Assembly (NCBI GenBank): GCA_964533215.1
Contig: CAZHLJ010000001.1
Coordinates: 806,001-870,000 of the forward strand
Origin: Bact-08 sp964533215
GTDB lineage: Bacteria; Bacteroidota; Bacteroidia; Bacteroidales; UBA932
Reading direction: 5' to 3'
DNA length: 64,000 nucleotides
Below, piece by piece: positions 9,188 through 17,829 of this stretch. The notes under the pieces are model-generated. The model was not told the DNA's origin. It made no database searches and worked only from the letters and a program-made list of their open reading frames with translations. A program made the translations under genes and the position numbers. Numbering within the stretch: the stretch's first letter is position 1; each line of letters starts with the position of its first letter.

Positions 9188-9215
9188 GTCTACACATTTT
9201 GCCCTTTGGTCTACA
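9188..9215 (+). promoter_or_regulatory. Candidate LytTR-type operator: GTCTACA direct repeats
   Basis: The heptamer GTCTACA occurs at 9188-9194 and again at 9209-9215, exactly 21 bp apart, or two helical turns. Each copy is preceded by a T-rich run. LytTR regulators are known to bind two direct repeats with about this spacing. The site lies just upstream of the promoter of the TonB receptor gene, whose neighbour is a LytTR response regulator. Binding is inferred. Confidence 0.5.
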
Positions 9216-9242
9216 TTAATTGTGTGACGGTATCTGGGTAAA

Positions 9243-9250
9243 TATATTTG
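9243..9250 (+). promoter_or_regulatory. Bacteroidota -7 element TATATTTG
   Basis: TATATTTG matches the TAnnTTTG -7 consensus of the Bacteroidota primary sigma factor and lies 19 bases before the ATG of the TonB receptor gene. It is downstream of the GTCTACA repeats, the usual place for activated promoters. Confidence 0.6.
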
Positions 9251-9269
9251 CGCATTGTAAAATTGATTT

Positions 9270-12017
9270 ATGATGCGCAAATTATTTTATTCAACATCTC
9301 TTCTGCTACTCCTGTTATTTATTATGCCGGATAAAGCTTTGTCTCAGTCTGTGGAAAGTCTTAGATTGCCAAGAGACTATAGGGGTTATCTTGATGAAAT
9401 ACTTCAGTCTATGGGTAACGACCTTAAGATCCGTTTTGTATTTGATTCTTCACATGTGCATAGATACAAGACCTCATTCTACACTTACGATGAAAAGACA
9501 GTGGGGGGTGCTCTGAAGGTTATGAGGAATGCATGGGATATGGTTACACTTCTTGGCAAAGACGGATACATCTATATTGCAAAGGATTCGGTGCATCTCG
9601 CAGATTTACAGACTATGAAGAGCCTTTCCAAGGACAAGGTGGAGGCTGAACATAGGACGGTAAGAAGTAAAATGGATCCTGTCAAAAGGAACTTTTTACT
9701 TTCAGGGGAGATCTTCGACAAGAACAGTGGAGAGAGGATTCCATTTGCCTCCTTGTATGTTGAGGGAACCACACGTGGAGTGTCAACTGATGCAAACGGT
9801 CACTTTGCCCTCGAAAAAGTTCCAAGTGATACATCGGTTATAGTTGTCTCCTATCTGGGATATGAAACCAAACGCATAGAACTGACACCCGGGAGAGAGA
9901 ATAAACCTATGCAGATTGATATAGAACCTCAGAAACAAGAAATTGCAGAGGTATTCGTCTATGGACGGAAAGACGACAAAGCTCTTCTTCAGTCTACTAC
10001 CGAGCATAAAATAAAAATGGCACCGATTGCACTCAAGATTCTCCCTAATGTGGGAGAGAGGGATATAATGCGAGGTTTCCAGCTTATGCCGGGAGTGAGT
10101 GCGTCCAACGAAGGTTCTTCAGGAATGTATGTCAGAGGCGGAACGCCTGACCAAAACCTGATTGTCTACGATGGGTTTACAGTTTATCATGTAGATCACC
10201 TATATGGCTTTTACAGTGCATTCAACTCCAATGCCATTAAGGATGTCCAGCTATATAAAGGTGGATTTGAGTCTAAATTTGGGGGGCGTTTGTCAAGTGT
10301 TACAGAGATAACCGGCAAAGACGGAAATGATCGGAAAATAAGTGGCGGAGCTGAGATAAGCCTTTTAAGCTTTAATGGATATGCAGAGATTCCTGTCGGG
10401 GACAAGGTTACATCTTTATTTGCATACCGACGTTCCTATCAGGGTTATCTCTATAAAAAGATATCTAATCAGAACAACGGGGATGTTGCATCATCGCAGC
10501 CTAAGTTCGGAGGCCGTTCAGCACAGGCAAATTCTTACTTTTATGATGTTAACGGAAAAATTACAATTAAAGCAACGGAGAGAGATATAATATCCCTTAG
10601 TTTTCTTGATGGGACTGATTATCTTGATAACAGTCCTAAGTTTGGGATGCCTAAAGGACCAGGCGGAGGAGGAAATGAGTCAGGCTTGTCCATAAAAATG
10701 AGCAATTCAGACTACACTGAATATGGCAACATTGGTGGCAGTGGGCGATGGGCTCGCAAATGGGATGAAAAACTGACATCGAATCTCCTTATAGGCTATT
10801 CCAATTTTTATAGTACCCGCGATTCAAGAAGAACGATAACATTTTCCGGGGAAAATGGGAAGGGCAGCCTAAGTAATGGAATTCTGGAAGATAATAACCT
10901 CAAGGATTTCAGTGTGAAAAACGACTGGAAATACAGCTTGAATGATAAAAATATTCTAGAATTCGGCGCATTCGGTACCTATTACGACATCAATTACAGC
11001 TATTCAGAAAATGACAGCACCACAGTTCTTCAGAAAGCAAACAAATCTGCACTTGCCGGAGCATATTTTCAAGATAAGATTTCGCTGTATGGAAAGAATC
11101 TTACAATAATTCCGGGGGTAAGGATGAATTATTACAGTGAGACAAATAAGTTATATATTGAACCACGTCTTTCCGGTAGCTATAAATTTTCGCCGAAGTT
11201 AAACATGAACTTTGCAACGGGCCTTTTCTATCAGTTTGCGAACAGAGTCGTACGTGAAGACGTGATGTCCGGAAATAAGGATTTCTGGATACTCTCAGAT
11301 GGAAAGGACATTCCCGTCAGCTCCTCGGTACACTTTAACTTAGGGCTTAATTATGATCTTCCGGACTACCTTTTCAGTGCAGAGGCATACTATAAGATCA
11401 ACAGGAACGTGACAGAATATACAACAAGGTTCAATTCAAAACCAGATTCACAGACACAGGTTTCTGAACTATTCTTCACAGGAAACGGATACTCTACAGG
11501 AATTGAATTCCTGGCGCAGAAAAAGGCCGGAAATATCAATGGATGGTTAAGTTATACAATAGGGGAGGCCAAGAACAGGTATCTGACCCAATCGCCAAAA
11601 TACTTCTACGCCAATCAGAATGTGACCCATGAATTCAAAATTGTAGGAATATACAAAATGGGGAAAATAGACTTTTCAGCATCATGGATCTTTGCTTCCG
11701 GCAGACCATATACTGCACCACTCGGAGCATATTCCATAACACTTCTGGATGGAACGACCGCCGATTATTTCTCGGTAAGCGATAAAAATACATTCAGACT
11801 TCCAAACTATCACAGACTTGACGTAGCTGCGTCATATCATTTCAATTTGTTTGGAAGCACTGGTCAGCAGAACGCCATAAGCTTTTCCATTTTTAATTTA
11901 TACAATCGTAATAATATAAGTTCCAAGCAATTTCAGATTGTAGACCATTCCATACTTGAGAGTGGAGTCTCATATCTGGGAATAACTCCAAACCTTTCAT
12001 TAACAATCAATTTCTAA
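9270..12017 (+). CDS. TonB-dependent outer-membrane receptor with STN and CarboxypepD_reg domains
   Basis: Outer-membrane ligand-gated transporter of 915 residues. It starts with a signal peptide (hydrophobic to about residue 25), then an STN-like domain (about 30-110), a carboxypeptidase regulatory-like beta sandwich (about 144-220, ending in VVSYLGYET), a plug domain (about 250-350, with YVRGGTPDQNLIVYDG) and a beta barrel ending in an aromatic residue (LTINF). STN domains in such receptors normally talk to FecR-type anti-sigma factors, but the nearest regulators here are a LytTR two-component pair downstream. The gene is followed after one base by a DUF4249 lipoprotein, a known partner arrangement in Bacteroidota. 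The substrate is unknown. Confidence 0.9.
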   Translation: MMRKLFYSTSLLLLLLFIMPDKALSQSVESLRLPRDYRGYLDEILQSMGNDLKIRFVFDSSHVHRYKTSFYTYDEKTVGGALKVMRNAWDMVTLLGKDGYIYIAKDSVHLADLQTMKSLSKDKVEAEHRTVRSKMDPVKRNFLLSGEIFDKNSGERIPFASLYVEGTTRGVSTDANGHFALEKVPSDTSVIVVSYLGYETKRIELTPGRENKPMQIDIEPQKQEIAEVFVYGRKDDKALLQSTTEHKIKMAPIALKILPNVGERDIMRGFQLMPGVSASNEGSSGMYVRGGTPDQNLIVYDGFTVYHVDHLYGFYSAFNSNAIKDVQLYKGGFESKFGGRLSSVTEITGKDGNDRKISGGAEISLLSFNGYAEIPVGDKVTSLFAYRRSYQGYLYKKISNQNNGDVASSQPKFGGRSAQANSYFYDVNGKITIKATERDIISLSFLDGTDYLDNSPKFGMPKGPGGGGNESGLSIKMSNSDYTEYGNIGGSGRWARKWDEKLTSNLLIGYSNFYSTRDSRRTITFSGENGKGSLSNGILEDNNLKDFSVKNDWKYSLNDKNILEFGAFGTYYDINYSYSENDSTTVLQKANKSALAGAYFQDKISLYGKNLTIIPGVRMNYYSETNKLYIEPRLSGSYKFSPKLNMNFATGLFYQFANRVVREDVMSGNKDFWILSDGKDIPVSSSVHFNLGLNYDLPDYLFSAEAYYKINRNVTEYTTRFNSKPDSQTQVSELFFTGNGYSTGIEFLAQKKAGNINGWLSYTIGEAKNRYLTQSPKYFYANQNVTHEFKIVGIYKMGKIDFSASWIFASGRPYTAPLGAYSITLLDGTTADYFSVSDKNTFRLPNYHRLDVAASYHFNLFGSTGQQNAISFSIFNLYNRNNISSKQFQIVDHSILESGVSYLGITPNLSLTINF

Positions 12018-12018
12018 T

Positions 12019-12831
12019 ATGATGAAAAGATTCAATATAGTTATAATGCTTCTGATAACATTGATCTCTTGTCAGAAAACAGAAGTAGCACAATTTCAGG
12101 ACAAGGCTGTTGTGGAGGCTTATCTTTTTGCAGGTCATACACCTGTGGTGACAATATCAAAACAAATTCCATTTCTGGATGATGCAGCCTTTTCAGACAT
12201 GGATGTAGACAAGCTTTCAATACAGATCACAGAAGAGAGTACTGGAAAGATATATCCGTTAACTGCTATGGGCGGAGGAAAATATACCAACAACAATTTA
12301 CATGCAGTTGTCGGAGAGACCTATCACATATCTTTCCCATATAACGGAGAGATTGTGGAGGCAACCACTACAGTGCCAACAAAACCACTCCGGGCAAAAC
12401 TATCTCAGTCATCAATTACTGTTACACCTCCGGGAGAATTTGGAGGAGGCGGACCTGGTAATTCAGATGTCAATATAATATGGGAAAATGAGGATAATAG
12501 CTACTACCTTATAGTAGTGGAAAATATAGAGACCAATCCTGTCGCTGTTTTTGATGAGGAAGACTATACTGATGAAGATCTTCCATCCTTGAATTTCCGT
12601 TCAGAACCGACTACCAGTGACACTGTGAAGATAAGTTCAAGAACCTTCCAATACTATGGCAGACATAGGATTCTCTTGCATAAGATACAGCCCGAATATG
12701 CACTGCTATATAGTAAAAACAGTAATAGTTCCCAGTCTCTCTCGGAGATTCACGCAAATGTGACCAATGGATTTGGGATTTTTACCGCCATAAACACAGA
12801 CACTCTCTATCTGAGGGTGCTGAAACCGTAA
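12019..12831 (+). CDS. DUF4249-family lipoprotein
   Basis: A 270-residue exported lipoprotein: hydrophobic signal with a lipobox ending at Cys 18 (LITLISCQK). The body fits the DUF4249 family, beta-rich proteins found beside TonB receptors with CarboxypepD_reg domains; the phrases VVEAYLFAG and TTTVP are typical. It starts one base after the receptor stop codon, so the two are co-transcribed, and it is probably the surface or periplasmic accessory of the receptor. The exact role of the family is not established. Confidence 0.8.
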   Translation: MMKRFNIVIMLLITLISCQKTEVAQFQDKAVVEAYLFAGHTPVVTISKQIPFLDDAAFSDMDVDKLSIQITEESTGKIYPLTAMGGGKYTNNNLHAVVGETYHISFPYNGEIVEATTTVPTKPLRAKLSQSSITVTPPGEFGGGGPGNSDVNIIWENEDNSYYLIVVENIETNPVAVFDEEDYTDEDLPSLNFRSEPTTSDTVKISSRTFQYYGRHRILLHKIQPEYALLYSKNSNSSQSLSEIHANVTNGFGIFTAINTDTLYLRVLKP

Positions 12832-12841
12832 GGAATGGGAT

Positions 12842-13546
12842 TTATACTTTGAGGAATTGCTGATAGTTTTCTCTGTAATTATTGCTTAGTTGCAAACAAA
12901 GATTACCGGGTAAATATATGGTGCCTTTCTGAAATTCCTTTATAAAATTCATATTGACAATGTGAGACTTGCTAATTCTAACTATTTCCGGAAGAGAGAG
13001 AAGCTCACTTATTGACTTCAATGTGTGCTTTGTAATGATAGGTTTTGACTGAAAAGTGGTATATATCTTTACATAGTCCTTCAAACCTTCTATATAAACT
13101 ATGTCTGCTTCCCGGAGCTTTATGTTCCTGTATTCACTTTTAAGAATCAACTGCTTGTCAGGGAGGTTGCTCTCCGATCGTATTAGAGAATGCAAGTGTT
13201 TCGCTTTTTCGACAGCTTGCCTGAATCTCTTTGTCTTTATTGGTTTTAGGACATAGTCCAGAACATTCAGGGAAAAACCATCAACAGCATAGTCGGAATA
13301 TGCAGAAACAATGATTATCATAGGCGGGCTTGGCAGTCTCTCTATAAGCTGAAGACCATTTAACAATGGCATCTGTATGTCTGTGAATAGAAGATCTACC
13401 GGGTTCTCTTCCATGAAGTGAAAAATTTCCTGAGGATTACGGCCTGAACAGATAAGCTCTAATTCCGGGAACTGGAGTATATTATCGCACAACAATTCCA
13501 ATGCGTATTTTTCGTCATCAATAGCGACACACCGTATCATTTGCAA
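12842..13546 (-). CDS. LytTR-family response regulator
   Basis: A 234-residue two-component response regulator. The N-terminal receiver domain shows the acidic pocket (AIDDEK), the phospho-acceptor Asp in DLLFTDIQMP (about residue 57), and the conserved Lys in VLKPIKTKRF. The C-terminal LytTR DNA-binding domain (about 130-234) has the family signature IVYIEGLKDYVKIYT and ISKSHIVNMNFI. The histidine kinase gene lies immediately upstream and overlaps it by about 10 bases. Its operon converges on the TonB receptor operon, and a candidate LytTR site precedes that receptor, so the receptor is a plausible target. Confidence 0.92.
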   Translation of the reverse strand: MQMIRCVAIDDEKYALELLCDNILQFPELELICSGRNPQEIFHFMEENPVDLLFTDIQMPLLNGLQLIERLPSPPMIIIVSAYSDYAVDGFSLNVLDYVLKPIKTKRFRQAVEKAKHLHSLIRSESNLPDKQLILKSEYRNIKLREADIVYIEGLKDYVKIYTTFQSKPIITKHTLKSISELLSLPEIVRISKSHIVNMNFIKEFQKGTIYLPGNLCLQLSNNYRENYQQFLKV

Positions 13547-14559
13547 TCAATTATAAGTTTCACTATAAACCATCCGCCATCTTCGGGCCCTTCGTAGAGC
13601 TTGTATTTTTGCGGGTAAAGAAGATCAAGTCTTCTCTTGATATTTGCCAGACCAAGGCCTGAGTATGTAGAGAGGGATGAAATGCACTGAGATGAAAATT
13701 TATTCTTTACCTCAAAATATAAAGTTCCTCCGGTAGAGCTGGCGGAGATATCAATAACCGGAGAATCAACCATTGACGTCCCATGCTTGAATGCGTTCTC
13801 TATTATTGGCATCAACAACATTGGCTCCATTTCAAGGTCAGGGTCTATTTCTGAGAATGATGTGTTTATTTTAACCTCCTCTCCAAATCTTAATCTTTGC
13901 AACGAAAGATATTGTTCTATTACCATAATCTCATGTCCTGCCTTGCTCCGATGTCTTGTATCGTAAATCACATAGCGGAGGATATCAGACAACGTATTCA
14001 CCGCACTCTCTACTTTTTCCGGATATTTACGGGAAAATACCACAATCATGTTCATAACATTGAACAGGAAATGAGGGTTAATCTGATTTCTTAAAAAAGA
14101 AATCTCGCTCTCTTTCAGATGTTTGTCCGTGATGCTCTTGTCCTTGATTATTGTTATGCTGGAACTCAGCATGAACATGAACAGGAAAAGCATTGAGTCG
14201 AAGAATAAATTATGGAATACCTGCATATGCAACGAAAATTCCAGTACTGTCCTTACACCCACAATTGCAGCAATGGCAAACAGATTAAATAATGCATATT
14301 TTAAATATTTTCTTTGTCGGTACCATTTTGCAAAAACCAGATAGTTGAGGTAGAAATAGAGAATTACAAATGGCATAAGAGTCCACATAGGATTATACAT
14401 GGGAGCGGGAGGCATATGACCCACAAAGTGAAGATTGTCAGGCATTGGATGAGACGGCCTTTCCCGAAGGGCTGTCGGCGCAATTATGAATACCATCCAG
14501 AAAAGGATATGAATGGTCCATTCAAAAAACTCAGGTCTGAACTTTATGCTTTTTTTCAT
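13537..14559 (-). CDS. LytS/YehU-type sensor histidine kinase
   Basis: Membrane histidine kinase of the His_kinase (PF06580) type that partners LytTR regulators. About four hydrophobic segments occupy residues 10-150, then comes the phospho-acceptor motif (LRNQINPHFLFNVMN) and an HATPase domain with an N box (PIIENAFKHG) and G box (GLGLANIKRRL). A longer reading to 14772 would add a 71-residue extension overlapping the divergent gene's promoter. I start at the ATG at 14559 (MKKSIKFRP) because the membrane domain begins there. No extracellular sensor domain is evident, so the signal is probably sensed in the membrane. Confidence 0.9.
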   Translation of the reverse strand: MKKSIKFRPEFFEWTIHILFWMVFIIAPTALRERPSHPMPDNLHFVGHMPPAPMYNPMWTLMPFVILYFYLNYLVFAKWYRQRKYLKYALFNLFAIAAIVGVRTVLEFSLHMQVFHNLFFDSMLFLFMFMLSSSITIIKDKSITDKHLKESEISFLRNQINPHFLFNVMNMIVVFSRKYPEKVESAVNTLSDILRYVIYDTRHRSKAGHEIMVIEQYLSLQRLRFGEEVKINTSFSEIDPDLEMEPMLLMPIIENAFKHGTSMVDSPVIDISASSTGGTLYFEVKNKFSSQCISSLSTYSGLGLANIKRRLDLLYPQKYKLYEGPEDGGWFIVKLIIDCK

Positions 14560-14610
14560 TTCATCCCTGGTATAGCAAAAAATATTCCTAAAATTAAATA
14601 GCCACAGGAT

Positions 14611-14625
14611 ATTTTGTATATTTGA
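14611..14625 (+). promoter_or_regulatory. Promoter core ATTTTGTATATTTGA
   Basis: Contains the -7 element TATATTTG (14617-14624). The same 15-mer occurs again at 16400-16414, ahead of the ECF sigma gene. Its position over the TTG at 14622 argues that translation of the next gene starts further downstream. Confidence 0.55.
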
Positions 14626-14651
14626 AAAAGAGTAGATTAATATATAAAGTC

Positions 14652-15062
14652 TTGATCGAAAAAAAAATAGAGATACACAACCAGATTGAAGAAATTTCCA
14701 GAATAAATGATTTTCTGGAGAAACTGGGAGAGGAGTGGGGGCTCTCTGCATCTCTGCTCCTCTCTTTGACACTGGTCATGGAGGAGGCACTGACCAACAT
14801 TATCTCTTATGGCTATGAGGATGGCAAGAGCCATCGGATTGAGGTACATTTCACAAAATTACATGAAGCACTTTCTATCTGCATCATAGATGATGGGTTA
14901 GAGTATGACCCTACATTAAGGCCGGACCCTGATATCAACCTCTCTGCTGAAGAGAGAGAAATAGGAGGTTTGGGGATATTCCTGATTAAAAAAATAATGG
15001 ACCAAGTGCATTACAAAAGAAAAAATGGCAGAAACTATTTAACCCTGAATAAAAAATTATAG
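14652..15062 (+). CDS. RsbW/SpoIIAB-like anti-sigma ATPase (HATPase_c_2)
   Basis: Small stand-alone GHKL ATPase of about 136 residues. The ATP-binding N box (LVMEEALTNIISYGYED) and G boxes (CIIDDGLEYDP, GGLGIFLIKKIMD) are clear. RsbW relatives phosphorylate anti-anti-sigma factors or act as switch kinases in partner-switching stress modules; no STAS partner or PP2C phosphatase is visible in the window. A TTG at 14622 opens the frame, but a promoter -7 element covers it, so the TTG at 14652 (preceded by ATAAAG) is the likelier start. There is no in-frame ATG in this part. It is divergent from the kinase gene. Confidence 0.75.
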   Translation: MIEKKIEIHNQIEEISRINDFLEKLGEEWGLSASLLLSLTLVMEEALTNIISYGYEDGKSHRIEVHFTKLHEALSICIIDDGLEYDPTLRPDPDINLSAEEREIGGLGIFLIKKIMDQVHYKRKNGRNYLTLNKKL

Positions 15063-15130
15063 GGTTTTTCATATCTGAACGATCTTAATGGTACAAGACT
15101 CCATTTACAAATCATTAAAATGAGATAGAT

Positions 15131-16390
15131 ATGAAAACAAAAGTTTTACAAACCCTTGGGTTTATGTTAGTGCTCCTTTTGCTTTGCGGGAGTACGCCAA
15201 TGTGGTCGCAGTACAGCAAAGATTTCTACACAGTGAAGGGTATTGTCAAAGACGTACATTCGCTCAAGAATCTTGGAAATGCCAACATTTCAGTCCGGGG
15301 AACTAGTGTTGGAACTGTCACAAATGCTGACGGTGAATTCTCAATAAAGATAAAAGATTCCCTTAACGCTAAATCCATAGAGGTTTCTCTTATTGGATAT
15401 TCTACGGAGATCTATCAACTTAATGGAGAAAATGCAGACAATGTCAAGATTTATCTGGAACCTAAGCAAACAATTCTAGATGCAGTCACTGTTTATGCTA
15501 TGGATGCAGAACAGTTGGTAAAGAGTGCCATCAATAAAATTGAATCAAATTATAATCATGAACCTAGCATGCTTTCAGGGTTTTACAGAGAGACTATTAA
15601 AAAGAGAAGAAGCTATGTCAACGTATCAGAAGCAATAGTCGAGATTTACAAGACCCCATATAAAGAGGGTGTCTACAAGGATGCTATACAAATCTACAAG
15701 GGACGTAGATTGCTGAGTCCTGATCCAAAAGATACTCTTCTTGTCAAATTGCTCGGAGGGCCAAACCTGTCCATCTATATTGATGCAGCTAAGAATCCCG
15801 ATTTGATACTTAATGCTGAGACACTTTCATTTTACAAGTACAAAATGGAAGGAACAGCAATGATAGATAACAGGTCACATTATGTAGTAAGTTTTGAACC
15901 ACAAGTCGTTCTGCCTTATGCACTGTTCTTTGGCAAATTATATATAGATGTCAACACACTTGCCTTCTCCCGTGCAGAGTTCAATATAAGCATGGATGAC
16001 CGCAACAAGGCAACAGCAGCAATTCTAAAGAAGAAACCTTTCGGCATGCATTTCAAACCTGAGGAGATATCATTCCTGGTTACATATAAGCTGAGAGATG
16101 GCATAAGTTATCTAAACTATATCAAAAGCGAAGTCAGATTCAAATGTGACTGGAAACGAAAGCTGTTTTCCACCAATTATGCTATAGTATCGGAGACCGT
16201 GATAACAGGTGGGAAAAATGGGGATTCCTCACGTATTCCTTACAAACTTGAATTCAGAGATAACCAGTCTCTTACAGAAAAAGTGAGTAGCTTTGCCGAT
16301 CCAGCCTTCTGGGAAGACTACAACATAATTGAACCGGATGTATCATTGGAGTCTGCCGTTAACAAGCTAAAAAAAGAGAACAGCAAATAA
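15131..16390 (+). CDS. Exported CarboxypepD_reg protein without a barrel (paralogue 1)
   Basis: A 419-residue exported protein: signal peptide (to about residue 27), carboxypeptidase regulatory-like beta sandwich (about 32-112, with ISVRGTSVGTVTNADGEF), then a region of about 300 residues beginning LSGFYRETIKKR and SEAIVEIYKTPYKEGV, as in DUF5686-type proteins but lacking their C-terminal barrel. It is clearly paralogous to the product of 17822-19363; both share the SEAxxEIYKT block and the FEPQ/FEQN region. The two paralogues flank an ECF sigma/FecR pair, which suggests a shared envelope role. Biochemical function is unknown. Confidence 0.7.
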   Translation: MKTKVLQTLGFMLVLLLLCGSTPMWSQYSKDFYTVKGIVKDVHSLKNLGNANISVRGTSVGTVTNADGEFSIKIKDSLNAKSIEVSLIGYSTEIYQLNGENADNVKIYLEPKQTILDAVTVYAMDAEQLVKSAINKIESNYNHEPSMLSGFYRETIKKRRSYVNVSEAIVEIYKTPYKEGVYKDAIQIYKGRRLLSPDPKDTLLVKLLGGPNLSIYIDAAKNPDLILNAETLSFYKYKMEGTAMIDNRSHYVVSFEPQVVLPYALFFGKLYIDVNTLAFSRAEFNISMDDRNKATAAILKKKPFGMHFKPEEISFLVTYKLRDGISYLNYIKSEVRFKCDWKRKLFSTNYAIVSETVITGGKNGDSSRIPYKLEFRDNQSLTEKVSSFADPAFWEDYNIIEPDVSLESAVNKLKKENSK

Positions 16391-16399
16391 ATCAATAGC

Positions 16400-16414
16400 A
16401 TTTTGTATATTTGA
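16400..16414 (+). promoter_or_regulatory. Promoter core ATTTTGTATATTTGA of the ECF sigma gene
   Basis: The -7 element TATATTTG is at 16406-16413, 25 bases before the ATG. The core is identical over 15 bases to the one at 14611-14625, so the two genes may be expressed alike. Confidence 0.6.
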
Positions 16415-16438
16415 TATGAGTATTATACACTCTATATT

Positions 16439-16993
16439 ATGATAAACGATCTGTTGCTGCTCAGAAAAATAAAAGAGGGGGATATCGGGACATTCGAATA
16501 TGTTTTCCGGCAAAACTATTCCCCTCTTCTATATTACGCAGTAAGTATAACCGGTAGGATGGATGTGGCGGAGGAGATATTACAGGAGTTGTTTTATGTA
16601 CTATGGAGAGATCGTGAAAAACTACAGATTTTACGCTCGATGAAAGGATACTTATACGGAGCTGTCAGAAACAGGTCTCTTCAGTATCTGGAGCATCGCA
16701 GGATAAGAGAAAATTACATAGAGAGCCATCTGGTACAGGGTACATCGGATAATCCGCCTGATCCTCAAGATGAGCTGGAGTTTAAGGAGTTGGAGGAGAT
16801 CGTAGTTAAGACAATGGAAAAAATGCCGGAACGGCGACTCATGATTTTTAAAATGCACCGTTTTGAAAGCCGGAAGTACATTGAGATTGCAGATCTATTA
16901 TCACTTTCTGTCAAGACCGTAGAGGCAGAAATCAGCAAGGCTCTAAAAACATTAAGGAAAGAAATTGAATATCATACAAGCTTATCATTATGA
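16439..16993 (+). CDS. ECF RNA polymerase sigma factor
   Basis: A 184-residue sigma-70 family protein of the Bacteroidota ECF type. Region 2 (about residues 10-80) includes AEEILQELFYVLWRDREKL, a good match to the family's -10 recognition helix. Region 4 (about 120-175) holds the helix-turn-helix SRKYIEIADLLSLSVKTVE. It overlaps the following FecR gene by four bases, the standard sigma/anti-sigma pairing. In this phylum such pairs usually control a SusC/D or TonB receptor gene placed next; here the next gene is instead a barrel-less STN protein. Confidence 0.93.
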   Translation: MINDLLLLRKIKEGDIGTFEYVFRQNYSPLLYYAVSITGRMDVAEEILQELFYVLWRDREKLQILRSMKGYLYGAVRNRSLQYLEHRRIRENYIESHLVQGTSDNPPDPQDELEFKELEEIVVKTMEKMPERRLMIFKMHRFESRKYIEIADLLSLSVKTVEAEISKALKTLRKEIEYHTSLSL

Positions 16994-17829
16994 TACAAAC
17001 TAACAACAGCAAAAAAACAGATCAGGCGTGGGACCGTCTATATTCCCGCCTTGACCAGGATGGGCTGCTGACTGAAAAGAGGCAGATAAGGCAACCCATA
17101 TTCAACGCTACCACATTAAGGTGGGCTGCTAGTCTGGTGATTCTGGTAAGCGCCACCATGTTCATAATTTTTGGCACGAACAGTCAAAAAACAGAGCTGC
17201 TCTCTTTGCACAACAACGCAAAGTCAAGCTCATTGGTAACAACACTGGAAGATGGCTCGGTTGTATATCTTGCCGGGAATTCAACATTAACATACCCAAA
17301 GCACTTTAAAAAGAATAGAAGAGATGTACAGATTAAAGGAGATGCTTTTTTTCAAATAAGCAAGAACAAAAAGGCTCCATTTACTGTTAGGACTGACCGC
17401 ATAAATATTGAAGTGCTGGGGACATCTTTCAATGTGAAGACTAGCTGCAAGATGAGTCCTTCAATATCAGTAAACACAGGTGTTGTGAAGGTTACAATGA
17501 GAGAGGACGGACAGTCGGCCCAATTGGTTGCAGGAGAAACTGCAGTAATTCACAAGAATCATCTGCAGACCATGCAGACAGAGGATGCAATGCAATTTGT
17601 ACGCTATCTGGAAAGGATGCACTTCAAAGACGAGCGGCTTTCCGATGTTATTGCGGTTATCAATAGAAACATGGATGGAATTACACTTGAGATTGAGCCA
17701 GGTCTCGAAGAGAGACTGATTACAGCAAGCTTTTCAGGAAATTCACCTGAATCTATGGCCCAGTTGATTTGTATTGCCTTGAATCTTAAATATTCCCGGA
17801 ATCTGAATACAATTCAAATTCATGAATAA
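16990..17829 (+). CDS. FecR-family anti-sigma factor
   Basis: A 279-residue single-pass inner-membrane protein. A short cytoplasmic N-terminus (about 45 residues) should hold the sigma factor; one membrane helix follows (LRWAASLVILVSATMFII). The periplasmic part carries the FecR domain (LEDGSVVYLAGNSTLTYP, VLGTSFNVKT) and the C-terminal DUF4974-like domain (about 208-275). The signal would come from an STN domain, and the next gene, overlapping by 8 bases, encodes just such a domain. Family and topology are well supported. Confidence 0.9.
   Translation: MIQTNNSKKTDQAWDRLYSRLDQDGLLTEKRQIRQPIFNATTLRWAASLVILVSATMFIIFGTNSQKTELLSLHNNAKSSSLVTTLEDGSVVYLAGNSTLTYPKHFKKNRRDVQIKGDAFFQISKNKKAPFTVRTDRINIEVLGTSFNVKTSCKMSPSISVNTGVVKVTMREDGQSAQLVAGETAVIHKNHLQTMQTEDAMQFVRYLERMHFKDERLSDVIAVINRNMDGITLEIEPGLEERLITASFSGNSPESMAQLICIALNLKYSRNLNTIQIHE

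Noticed and set aside
13537..14772. Extended N-terminus of the LytS-type kinase to 14772
   Set aside because: The extra 71 residues overlap the promoter of the divergent gene and add no domain; the ATG at 14559 fits the membrane domain.
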